Part shown: positions 1-5,793 of the stretch, one piece after another
How positions within the stretch are numbered: the stretch's first letter is position 1
Layout of the letters: the number at the start of each line of letters is the position of its first letter
DNA from: CAZFMJ01 sp964520045
GTDB lineage: Bacteria > Elusimicrobiota > Elusimicrobia > Elusimicrobiales > CAZFMJ01
Reading direction: 5' to 3'
Assembly: GCA_964520045.1 (NCBI GenBank)
Contig: CAZFMJ010000073.1
Location: forward strand, 1 to 13,875
DNA length: 13,875 nt
The notes under the pieces: generated by a model
Seen by the model: the letters and a program-made list of their open reading frames with translations, nothing else
What the model was told of the DNA's origin: nothing
Database searches by the model: none
Made by a program: the position numbers and the translations under genes

Positions 1-81
1 TTAGTGTTGCTTAATATTTAGATTTAGCCTATTATGTGACACAGTTGCTTCTCCCATTTACCGTCTCCCGTCTTGGTGTTC

Positions 82-1032
82 TTACACTCCTCCGGCCGCG
101 GGATTGAATATACCCCCGAATATCGGGCCCAGAATACTCGAAATAAGCATCTGCAAAAGCATCTGCTTGAACATCTGGTCATTGCTGTTATCTTCTTCGG
201 GCTCAGGTTCCGGCAGGGTTACTTTCTTCTTATTAAGATTCGGGTCGTTCTTTTTATAATCATCTTTAACCTTTGAAAATTCCAGTCCGGCTTCCGAAGC
301 CAACTCCTCCGACTTTCCATAAAGATCGGCATTGGATGATTTTTTTAAGTTCTCAAACCCCGCCGAAGCGCCTTGCTTGGACGCGTCAAAATTGCGCGAA
401 AGCGCCGCAAGCCTGCTTTCATCCATAGTTCTCTGCAAAGACGCCAAAGCAGGCTTTTTCCTCTTTTCCGAACCGGCTTGAGCCTGTTCCAGAACCGCCA
501 TGTCCTGCTTTGTATTTCCCGTGCCGAAAAATTTATTAGCGACTATAGAGCCGGCCGCGCTGGTGCCCGCATTGTTCGCGGTTAAAGCGGGAAGCATTGA
601 TAATTTATTTTTGCCTGCCGCATTCGCCTGCGGATCCGAATATCCAGGAGGAGCCGCGGAAGCGGATGCATCGGGAGAACCGTTTCCCTTCTCCAAAATG
701 GGACCGCCGTCCGAACTTTCCTCCCATTTAAGGCCGTCGCCTCTCACCTTAAACAGGGAAGATTCATACGCGGAATCAGCGCCGGAAGCGTTGCCGGTTC
801 CTCCGATCGGAGAACCGGGGGCCTGCCCTTCAAGCTCCATTCCCAGATTGCGCAAATCAGCCGACTTGCCCTTGAACTGATAGCCGCCGGATATTGAAGC
901 GTCAAAATATGATTTCTGCCTTGCGGGAGAGGTAATCCAAATAATGAGGATGACGGCGGCGATGATTCCGCCTATAACATAGTAAGTGTTTTTTCCTCCG
1001 CCCGGACTGTATTTATTTACCATTTCGTCCAT
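82..1032 (-). CDS. Single-pass membrane protein with low-complexity exterior, function unknown
   Basis: I do not recognise this 316-residue protein. Visible: a short polar N-terminus, one hydrophobic helix at about residues 17-36 ending before a basic Arg/Lys pair, then a long Gly/Ser/Ala/Lys-rich region that looks disordered, with a charged helical stretch at about 190-270, a run of Pro-Glu repeats, and a hydrophobic C-terminal segment (about 285-316) rich in Met/Leu/Ile that ends in Gly-Pro-Ile-Phe-Gly-Gly and Asn-Pro-Ala-Ala-Gly-Gly. The frame is open to an ATG at 1107, but that extension lies in a 58-bp dispersed repeat. The ATG at 1030-1032 has GAGGG 7 nt upstream and is preferred. Architecture resembles the genes starting at 2730 and 5558. 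The N-terminus is probably cytoplasmic and the bulk exported (inference). No terminator is seen downstream. Confidence 0.72.
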   Translation of the reverse strand: MDEMVNKYSPGGGKNTYYVIGGIIAAVILIIWITSPARQKSYFDASISGGYQFKGKSADLRNLGMELEGQAPGSPIGGTGNASGADSAYESSLFKVRGDGLKWEESSDGGPILEKGNGSPDASASAAPPGYSDPQANAAGKNKLSMLPALTANNAGTSAAGSIVANKFFGTGNTKQDMAVLEQAQAGSEKRKKPALASLQRTMDESRLAALSRNFDASKQGASAGFENLKKSSNADLYGKSEELASEAGLEFSKVKDDYKKNDPNLNKKKVTLPEPEPEEDNSNDQMFKQMLLQMLISSILGPIFGGIFNPAAGGV

Positions 1033-1039
1033 AAATTTA

Positions 1040-1044
1040 CCCTC
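1040..1044 (-). promoter_or_regulatory. Ribosome binding site GAGGG deciding the start at 1032
   Basis: On the minus strand GAGGG lies 7 nt before the ATG at 1032. The two more distal in-frame ATGs (1107 and 1065) lie in repeat DNA, although the one at 1065 has its own AGGAAGG two bases upstream. Confidence 0.6.
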
Positions 1045-1054
1045 GTTTCCAGTA

Positions 1055-1112
1055 AAAAACAACATGGCCTTCCTGAACCCGGTTTTCACAAAACCGCTTG
1101 CAGGCAAAGCCT
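1055..1112. repeat. 58-bp dispersed hairpin repeat, copy 1
   Basis: This stretch is identical over 58 bp to 2785-2842. It contains a perfect hairpin, CGGTTTT-CAC-AAAACCG, and ends with the small palindrome AGGCAAAGCCT, which also closes the paired repeats next to it. On the minus strand it ends with AGGAAGGCC followed by ATG, which here is in frame with the downstream membrane-protein gene. Both copies sit just upstream of a gene for a single-pass low-complexity protein. Confidence 0.85.
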
Positions 1113-1132
1113 AAAACACTTGAATAATCATT

Positions 1133-1237
1133 GCCAGTCCTATGCCGCCACGCGGCGTAAGGCAGGCAAAGCCTAAGAACACTTGAATGATCGCTGCCAG
1201 TCCTATGCCGCCATGCGGCGTAGGGCAGGCAAAGCCT
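1133..1237. repeat. Tandem pair of REP-like GC hairpins (A/B)
   Basis: Two copies of a roughly 42-bp unit (1133-1174 and 1196-1237), 63 bp apart. Each has an imperfect palindrome around CCTATGCCGC / GCGGCGTAGG and ends in GCAGGCAAAGCCT. The linkers are similar to each other (ACACTTGAAT-like), not unique. A second pair occurs at 2985-3094. With the promoter at 1279-1307 the units would lie in the 5' leader of the gene starting at 1032. The rest of the gap 1033-1416 is the 58-bp repeat, the promoter and a nonamer array; nothing else is evident. Confidence 0.8.
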
Positions 1238-1278
1238 AAAAACAATCAGACAACCACTACCATTGACCTGTCAATATT

Positions 1279-1307
1279 AGTCTAACCCCCGAATCTTGAT
1301 TTGTCAA
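1279..1307 (-). promoter_or_regulatory. Putative sigma-70 type promoter, duplicated module 1
   Basis: On the minus strand a perfect -35 TTGACA (1302-1307) is followed by a 17-nt spacer and TAGACT (1279-1284). The block is conserved at 3105-3133 with the same spacer length, which supports function. A short palindrome, ATTGAC-CT-GTCAAT, lies just downstream (1262-1275) near the expected start site, and the -35 is itself in an inverted repeat, CTTGA-CAAA-TCAAG. Predicted leader to the start codon is about 240 nt. Confidence 0.55.
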
Positions 1308-1325
1308 GACCTAATTTATAACAAC

Positions 1326-1352
1326 GGCAAAAGAGGCAAAGGAGGCAATAGA
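1326..1352. repeat. Nonamer tandem array, three units
   Basis: Three consecutive 9-bp units of the form GGCAAAAGA with one or two changes each. The same kind of array occurs at 3149-3184, 5740-5793 and 10010-10045. Here it lies upstream of the promoter at 1279-1307. Confidence 0.7.
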
Positions 1353-1416
1353 AGAAAACGGAAAACAGCACAGTAAAGAATACCGACAGTTTGTTTTACC
1401 TTCGGCTTATGTAAAC

Positions 1417-2730
1417 CTACAACGCCGATGATTGGCATCCCTCAACGCCATTAGCGCACATTTGCTGAGCCACAGCCGTCGTGGGCGCCCAATTAATCGA
1501 GTCGGGATTATTTATTGCGTAATATCCGGCGCCATCTGCAGATCGAGTTACGTGCATACCATTAATGGGCTTAGCTAATGTCACACCTTTCGCCTCGCCA
1601 AATTCTTTGGCATATGCAGACGCATTACTTTCTCCCATAATGGTCTGCGTAAGGGTTTTTCCATTCGGATAAGTTGCGGTTATCTGAACATTGCCGGCAT
1701 AATCAATTTGTGTAAGTTTGGGCGCCCCTCCGTTAAGCATTCCCGTTGCATTAAACGTGTTAGTCACTTCCGCCGGGATTTTAGGCGGGGTATAGGTGCT
1801 TCCTGATCCGGAGCCCGCCCTCTGCGCAGCCTGGCTTCCCGCTCCGGCCGGCCCGCCGAGCGCTGGATTAACCAGACCGGAAGTTGGGTCGGACCCTTTT
1901 TTTGCCAGCTCCGCCATAAGCGAATTCATCAAGGCATCCTTTTTCTCGGCTTCTATATCCCGGTCGGGAGGGCTCACACCCGGAACCGCCAATGTTTTCG
2001 CCGACTCCAGTTTTAAGTCCGAACCCAACCCATGAATGTCCTTTATACCGGTATTCTGCTTATATGAATCAAGCCCCTTTGCGCCGGAGTGTCCCTCGCC
2101 GAATACCGCGCCCGAATTATGCTTTGCGCTTTCGCCTGAATGGGAAAGTAAATCTATAGAACCGATCTTTGCGCCGCGTTTTAACGCGGAGAACGCCTTT
2201 TGCAAAAGAGAACTATTAGATGACCCTGCGCCGCCTGACCCTGCTTCTGAATTTTCGGAAAGAGAACGCCCGCCGAATGAAGAACTTTTCCCGCCGGAGC
2301 CGGCACCTGCGCCCGGCAAAGAAGCCGCCAAACGCGGCTTAACGCCGGAACCATAGCCAGCGGAAGAATTAGTTTCCCCGCCGGCATCTTTACCTTGAGC
2401 GGAACCGCCTGACCTTTTTGCATCAGCCGCATTGCCGGCGAGCGCCGCCGATGCTGATGATCCTTTTTCTTTTGAAGAGACGGAAGTCAAAGCCGGAGCC
2501 TTGCCTGAGATATCATCCTCTCCTTCCGTAAGAAGCTCGTCTTCCCCAGGGATAAACCCGCTTCCGCCTGAATAAATCTGGGAAAGGGAATTATACGGCT
2601 TAGGCGCAAGATCGGAAAATCTCTGCCACACAAAAAATACGGATATTCCCATGCCCGTAGAAAAAAGGAAAAGGAAAAAAGAAAGAAACGGCTTTTTGCC
2701 ATCCTTCTTTCTTTCAAAAAATGAACGCAT
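1417..2730 (-). CDS. Single-pass membrane protein, Ser/Gly-rich with a C-terminal domain, function unknown
   Basis: I do not recognise this 437-residue protein. It has a basic N-terminus, one Phe/Leu-rich hydrophobic helix at about residues 15-36, an acidic patch, then roughly 200 residues dominated by Ser, Gly, Ala and Lys that look disordered. A helical charged stretch leads to the motif Gly-Leu-Val-Asn-Pro-Ala-Leu-Gly-Gly. The last 120 or so residues are different: balanced composition with alternating hydrophobics and Tyr/Thr, resembling a small beta-rich domain, and a Cys pair (C-A-N-G-V-E-G-C) close to the end that could form a disulfide outside the cytoplasm. The start at 2730 is preferred over the ATG at 2736 because GGAGG is 7 nt from the former and 1 nt from the latter. 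No terminator is evident before the next promoter. Confidence 0.75.
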   Translation of the reverse strand: MRSFFERKKDGKKPFLSFFLFLFSTGMGISVFFVWQRFSDLAPKPYNSLSQIYSGGSGFIPGEDELLTEGEDDISGKAPALTSVSSKEKGSSASAALAGNAADAKRSGGSAQGKDAGGETNSSAGYGSGVKPRLAASLPGAGAGSGGKSSSFGGRSLSENSEAGSGGAGSSNSSLLQKAFSALKRGAKIGSIDLLSHSGESAKHNSGAVFGEGHSGAKGLDSYKQNTGIKDIHGLGSDLKLESAKTLAVPGVSPPDRDIEAEKKDALMNSLMAELAKKGSDPTSGLVNPALGGPAGAGSQAAQRAGSGSGSTYTPPKIPAEVTNTFNATGMLNGGAPKLTQIDYAGNVQITATYPNGKTLTQTIMGESNASAYAKEFGEAKGVTLAKPINGMHVTRSADGAGYYAINNPDSINWAPTTAVAQQMCANGVEGCQSSAL

Positions 2731-2737
2731 AATCATG

Positions 2738-2742
2738 CCTCC
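2738..2742 (-). promoter_or_regulatory. Ribosome binding site GGAGG deciding the start at 2730
   Basis: GGAGG on the minus strand lies 1 nt before the ATG at 2736 but 7 nt before the ATG at 2730, so the second ATG is the likelier start. Confidence 0.7.
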
Positions 2743-2784
2743 AAATTTACACCGCAGGCGGTTCTTGATTTAAAACAATAAGAC

Positions 2785-2842
2785 AAAAACAACATGGCCT
2801 TCCTGAACCCGGTTTTCACAAAACCGCTTGCAGGCAAAGCCT
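2785..2842. repeat. 58-bp dispersed hairpin repeat, copy 2
   Basis: Identical to 1055-1112, including the CGGTTTT-CAC-AAAACCG hairpin and terminal AGGCAAAGCCT. Its minus-strand ATG (2793-2795) opens a 20-codon frame whose TGA overlaps the ATG at 2736 as ATGA, just before the membrane-protein gene starting at 2730. Confidence 0.85.
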
Positions 2843-2863
2843 GGAAACAATCATAACTGCTCG

Positions 2864-2975
2864 GAAGACAGAATACAGAATTCAGGAGTCAGAATAAAGA
2901 CACCGGCAACGAATTTGCTGTTAGAGGCCTATTTGTAGGCCATTCTGAATTCTGGCTACTGAATACTGTTTACTG
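2864..2975. repeat. Inverted pair of 7-bp tandem repeats around a hairpin
   Basis: Left arm (2864-2898): five heptamers of the type GAATTCA. Right arm (2941-2975): five heptamers of the opposite orientation (AATTCTG type). Between them is a perfect hairpin, GGCCTA-TTTG-TAGGCC, at 2926-2941. The element interrupts the otherwise duplicated leader of the gene starting at 2730. Related heptamers occur at 5711-5738. Confidence 0.7.
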
Positions 2976-2984
2976 TGTAGCAAC

Positions 2985-3094
2985 GCCAGTCCTATACCGC
3001 CATGCGGCGGCGTAGGGCAGGCAAAGCCTAAAAACACTCAGATATCATTGCCAGTCCTATACCGCCATGCGGCGGCGTAGGGCAGGCAAAGCCT
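2985..3094. repeat. Tandem pair of REP-like GC hairpins (C/D)
   Basis: Two copies of the unit seen at 1133-1237, here about 45 bp each (2985-3029 and 3050-3094) and 65 bp apart, with an extra GGC in the stem. Each ends in GCAGGCAAAGCCT. The gap 2731-3390 is almost entirely repeats: 58-bp element, heptamer inverted repeat, this pair, promoter, nonamer array and double-hairpin element. No gene is visible in it. Confidence 0.8.
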
Positions 3095-3104
3095 CCGCAC
3101 TATT

Positions 3105-3133
3105 AGCCTAGCCCCTAAATCTTAATTTGTCAA
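3105..3133 (-). promoter_or_regulatory. Putative sigma-70 type promoter, duplicated module 2
   Basis: TTGACA (3128-3133), 17-nt spacer and TAGGCT (3105-3110) on the minus strand. The spacer closely matches that of 1279-1307 (AAAT, AAGATT and a GGGG run conserved). It would drive the membrane-protein gene starting at 2730 through a leader of about 370 nt. The -10 is weak, so the call leans on conservation between the two copies. Confidence 0.5.
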
Positions 3134-3148
3134 GGCCCAAGAACAACA

Positions 3149-3184
3149 GCAAAGAAAGCAACAGAGGCAAAAGAAGCAGTAGAA
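3149..3184. repeat. Nonamer tandem array, four units
   Basis: Four 9-bp units (GCAAAGAAA, GCAACAGAG, GCAAAAGAA, GCAGTAGAA). It occupies the same place relative to the promoter as the array at 1326-1352, so it is part of the duplicated upstream module. Confidence 0.7.
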
Positions 3185-3240
3185 GGAAGACGGATAAAAA
3201 GAGACTGAACGACAGATGTTTTCTTTTCTGTCTTATGACT

Positions 3241-3392
3241 GTCCAAACCTTCCTTAAAGGCAGTGAGTTTGGACTGTCCCATTCTCAAAACCTTTCAAGA
3301 AAAGAATGGGTCAGTGTTCTTCGCGTTTGCTTTGCGTGCTTTGCGTTTAATCCCCTATTTGTAATTATCCGTGGTCAGCGTCGTCTGCGTTC
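3241..3392. repeat. Double-hairpin dispersed element, copy 1
   Basis: Two adjacent perfect 8-bp stems: GTCCAAAC (3241-3248) with GTTTGGAC (3267-3274), and CCCATTCT (3278-3285) with AGAATGGG (3303-3310). A tail of CTTTGCGT-like and GTCTGCGTTC-like words runs to 3392. The same double hairpin is at 4366-4437 (inverted) and 7470-7539. The outer end overlaps the stop codon of the S41 gene. Confidence 0.7.
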
Positions 3393-4203
3393 ATTCTTTT
3401 ATATCCCAACTGACGTTTTCAATTAAACCATCGGGGTCAAGACCGGTTCCTTCTATTTTTTTGCCGGATGGAGGCAGAAGTTCGCATACAGTCAAACTTA
3501 AACCCCGTTTTTTGGAAAGCCGAAAAACCTTCTGAACATACGCTCTGCCGGCTGTTTTCTCCCCGAGCAGGCGGGCTTTTATGTTTTCCCTGAGAGATGC
3601 CGCAAAGATTTCCGCTCCCGAGGCAGTCTCACCGTCCGTAAAAATCAAAACGGCCCCTGCATTAAAAAAGGCGGACCCGCCGCTTTTGTAAACAGCGCTA
3701 TACCCTTTCTGCCGGGATGCCGTATGAAAAAGTTCCGCGCCGCCTCCTATAAACAGCTTTAATGATTCCACGACCTCCTCTATTTTCCCTCCTTTGTTAT
3801 GTCTCAGGTCTATTATAATCCCATTGATGCCGTTTTTCCTGAATATGTCCAATTTTTCACGCAAAGATGCGGAAATGCCGGGTGAAAATTCGGGAATGCG
3901 CGCATATCCTGTTTTATTATCGCCGTACCGCGAAAGCGGGGCGGATCTTTCCGCACTTTTGTCAGGGATTTGTTCTAAAACCGCTCCGCGGCGTTTTATG
4001 CCCACTATAGCGCAATATTTGTCGAAATTTTGAAGTCCGGAGATCCCCTCCTTAATATAGGCGGTTTTAATATCCCCCGCAGACACCTCTATCATCGCAT
4101 GTCTTTCAAAAATACGCGCAATCTTTTCCGCCGTATCCTCATTATTACCGCAGCCCGCAAAAAAAATATATAAAACTAATAAAAAACCCGCCCCATTTTT
4201 CAT
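3391..4203 (-). CDS. S41-family (C-terminal processing peptidase-like) lipoprotein, catalytic Lys replaced
   Basis: A 270-residue protein with a lipoprotein signal: short basic start, hydrophobic stretch, lipobox Phe-Ala-Gly-Cys (Cys18). It carries the S41 core: Ile-Ile-Asp-Leu-Arg-His-Asn-Lys-Gly-Gly (about 130-139), the nucleophile region Thr-Ala-Ser-Gly-Ala-Glu-Ile-Phe-Ala (Ser195), and Gly-Glu-Lys-Thr-Ala-Gly-Arg-Ala-Tyr-Val-Gln. In Tsp/CtpA enzymes the general-base Lys lies 25 residues after the Ser in Gly-Lys-Gly; here that position is Arg220. No PDZ domain fits in the short N-terminal part, and the protein is much shorter than typical CtpA/Tsp. It may be an inactive or altered peptidase, or a peptide-binding lipoprotein. 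The frame is open to 4272, but that extension lies in a dispersed repeat and lacks the lipoprotein signal. No strong ribosome binding site precedes any start. Confidence 0.75.
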   Translation of the reverse strand: MKNGAGFLLVLYIFFAGCGNNEDTAEKIARIFERHAMIEVSAGDIKTAYIKEGISGLQNFDKYCAIVGIKRRGAVLEQIPDKSAERSAPLSRYGDNKTGYARIPEFSPGISASLREKLDIFRKNGINGIIIDLRHNKGGKIEEVVESLKLFIGGGAELFHTASRQKGYSAVYKSGGSAFFNAGAVLIFTDGETASGAEIFAASLRENIKARLLGEKTAGRAYVQKVFRLSKKRGLSLTVCELLPPSGKKIEGTGLDPDGLIENVSWDIKE

Positions 4204-4256
4204 ATTTATACACAACAACATCAGAAGATATTTACAACTACTCAGCAGTACTATGT

Positions 4257-4456
4257 AGAACGCAGATAACACCGATGAATATGATAAACGCTGATGATGA
4301 TTATAAATATGAGATTAAACGCAAAGTTTTTAAGCAAAAAAATCATATTCAATCATAAAAAATCAGTCCCATTCATTCCTTAAAGGCTTTGAGAATGGGA
4401 CCGCCCCAAACACACTGCTCATAAAGGATAGTTTGGGACAGCGTTATCAGCGTTCT
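4257..4456. repeat. 200-bp MITE-like element with terminal inverted repeats
   Basis: The ends are AGAACGCAGATAAC (4257-4270) and GTTATCAGCGTTCT (4443-4456), inverted repeats with one mismatch. Inside is the double hairpin in opposite orientation to 3241-3310: GTCCCATTC/GAATGGGAC (4366-4374, 4393-4401) and CCCAAAC/GTTTGGG (4405-4411, 4431-4437). No protein is encoded. It fills the gap between the S41 gene and the membrane-protein gene that ends at 4488. Confidence 0.65.
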
Positions 4457-4487
4457 AATATTTTAATAGCTGGGTAATTCCAGATGT

Positions 4488-5558
4488 TTAAAGATTTCCG
4501 ATCAAATTAAGGTTTTCAAGAGTCGGATCTGATTCAGGGTCGGAATAATCCCCCTTATAATCCGACGGCGGGAACGCGCCCCCTCCGAACCCGCCGAAAA
4601 GCGGATTCATCAGCCCCTGAGTCATTTTTTCTATCGCCTTCATCGCTTGATACTTAGGATCCTTCTTGGCGGCATCCTCGTCAACCTCGGGTTTGCCTAC
4701 CTGCGCAACCGCAAGAGTATGCGCCCTGCCTGTATCGGCGACATCTCCTTTAAGATACCGCGGTATGGAATTCGGATCAATCCTATCCAGGCTTCTTTTG
4801 ACATTCTCCGGATATTCTATCCCTTTTCCCGTATCTCCGGTTTTATCAAAACCCTGAGCCACCCAGTTATGCGCGCTGTCGCGCGAGCCGGCCCGCGCTC
4901 CATAAATAGTAAGTTTCCATAAGTCTTTTAATGTGCCCAATACGGAGTCGTCTGCGTTTTTACCATGAGCAGACGCTTTCTTTTTTGAAGAAGATTCAGT
5001 TATGCCGGCGGCAGCCCCGCCCTCCCCGCTTACGCGCGCAAAAAAACTGCTCCTCCTTCCCACTCCGGCAGAAATGCCCCCAAAAGACTGGGGATCGGCG
5101 GTATTAAGCCTTGTGTTTGATAAACCGGCGGATTGCCGGCTATCCGTATTTACACCGTTTCTTTCGCCTTCTCCGCCGCTGTCCTTTGGTAAAGCATACG
5201 ACTTCCCCTGCCCGCCTGCAGGGCCTGCCGCCTCTGCATGAAATGCATTTTCACCGCCTGCCTGCTCTTCGTCCTCATCATTCCGGGAATCAAACACGCG
5301 GGCCCGGCCGCCCGCGTCCGGCTCAGAGCTTTCATATGACATGCGGCGGGAGATATCGGCGGAGGTAGTTCCGGTAAGACGGCAGGCGGCGTTACGGAAA
5401 GCGTGCCACAAAAAAATTCCGGCGGATAGAAGAAAAACCGCAAGCAAAGCGCCCTGCAGACGCCATAATTTTTTTTCACTTTGATTAAATCGTCCGGCCG
5501 GTCTTACAAGCGGGCCGTATTTGTTTTTATCTTCTTCCGGTTTGTCTATGTTAGGCAT
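4488..5558 (-). CDS. Single-pass membrane protein, Ser/Gly/Glu-rich, function unknown
   Basis: I do not recognise this 356-residue protein. A 30-residue charged N-terminus precedes one hydrophobic helix at about 34-54. Residues 60-200 are low-complexity (Ser, Gly, Glu, Ala). A more ordered part follows, about 200-300, with aromatic residues and Gly-Ile-Glu-Tyr-Pro-Glu-Asn-Val. Near the end, a helical stretch leads into Gly-Leu-Met-Asn-Pro-Leu-Phe-Gly-Gly, matching the Gly-Leu-Val-Asn-Pro-Ala-Leu-Gly-Gly motif of the protein encoded at 1417-2730. There is no clear Shine-Dalgarno before the ATG at 5558, but the next Met would lose the membrane helix, so this start is kept. It lies 163 nt downstream of the FtsH-like gene and could be cotranscribed with it. 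Confidence 0.72.
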   Translation of the reverse strand: MPNIDKPEEDKNKYGPLVRPAGRFNQSEKKLWRLQGALLAVFLLSAGIFLWHAFRNAACRLTGTTSADISRRMSYESSEPDAGGRARVFDSRNDEDEEQAGGENAFHAEAAGPAGGQGKSYALPKDSGGEGERNGVNTDSRQSAGLSNTRLNTADPQSFGGISAGVGRRSSFFARVSGEGGAAAGITESSSKKKASAHGKNADDSVLGTLKDLWKLTIYGARAGSRDSAHNWVAQGFDKTGDTGKGIEYPENVKRSLDRIDPNSIPRYLKGDVADTGRAHTLAVAQVGKPEVDEDAAKKDPKYQAMKAIEKMTQGLMNPLFGGFGGGAFPPSDYKGDYSDPESDPTLENLNLIGNL

Positions 5559-5710
5559 TTATTTATAAAAACCAAAAATGGTTTGGGAGGTTTACCAGCC
5601 GCAGGCGTCAGGAAAAGCCTGAAACTTGAAAGCCGGCAGCGGAGAAATGACTTACTTGCTTGCTCACTTTCTAACTTAATAACTCTCTTGCTTTTTTTGC
5701 CAATCGTTTT

Positions 5711-5793
5711 GAATTTAGAGTTTAGGATTTTGAGTTTAACTTCTTTGCTTCTGTTGCTTCTGTTGCTTCTGTTGCTTCTCCTGCTTCTTTTGC
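5711..5793. repeat. Adjoining heptamer and nonamer arrays in the 3' end of the FtsH-like gene
   Basis: Four 7-bp units (5711-5738, GAGTTTA type) directly adjoin six 9-bp units (5740-5793, TTCTGTTGC type; three are identical). Read on the minus strand, the nonamers encode Ala-Lys-Glu, Ala-Gly-Glu, three Ala-Thr-Glu and Ala-Lys-Lys. The heptamers encode the last residues and supply the TAA stop (5722-5724). Confidence 0.85.

Noticed and set aside
1033..1107. N-terminal extension of the membrane protein to the ATG at 1107
   Set aside because: It lies in the 58-bp dispersed repeat, and a better Shine-Dalgarno spacing supports the start at 1032.
1133..1237. CRISPR-like spacing of GC-rich repeats (about 42-bp repeat, 21-bp linker), also at 2985-3094
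   Set aside because: Only two units per site, linkers resemble each other, the unit is a long palindrome, and there is no cas gene. It fits paired REP-like hairpins.
4204..4272. N-terminal extension of the S41 protein to 4272
   Set aside because: Its beginning is the terminus of a dispersed repeat, and the lipoprotein signal starts at 4203.
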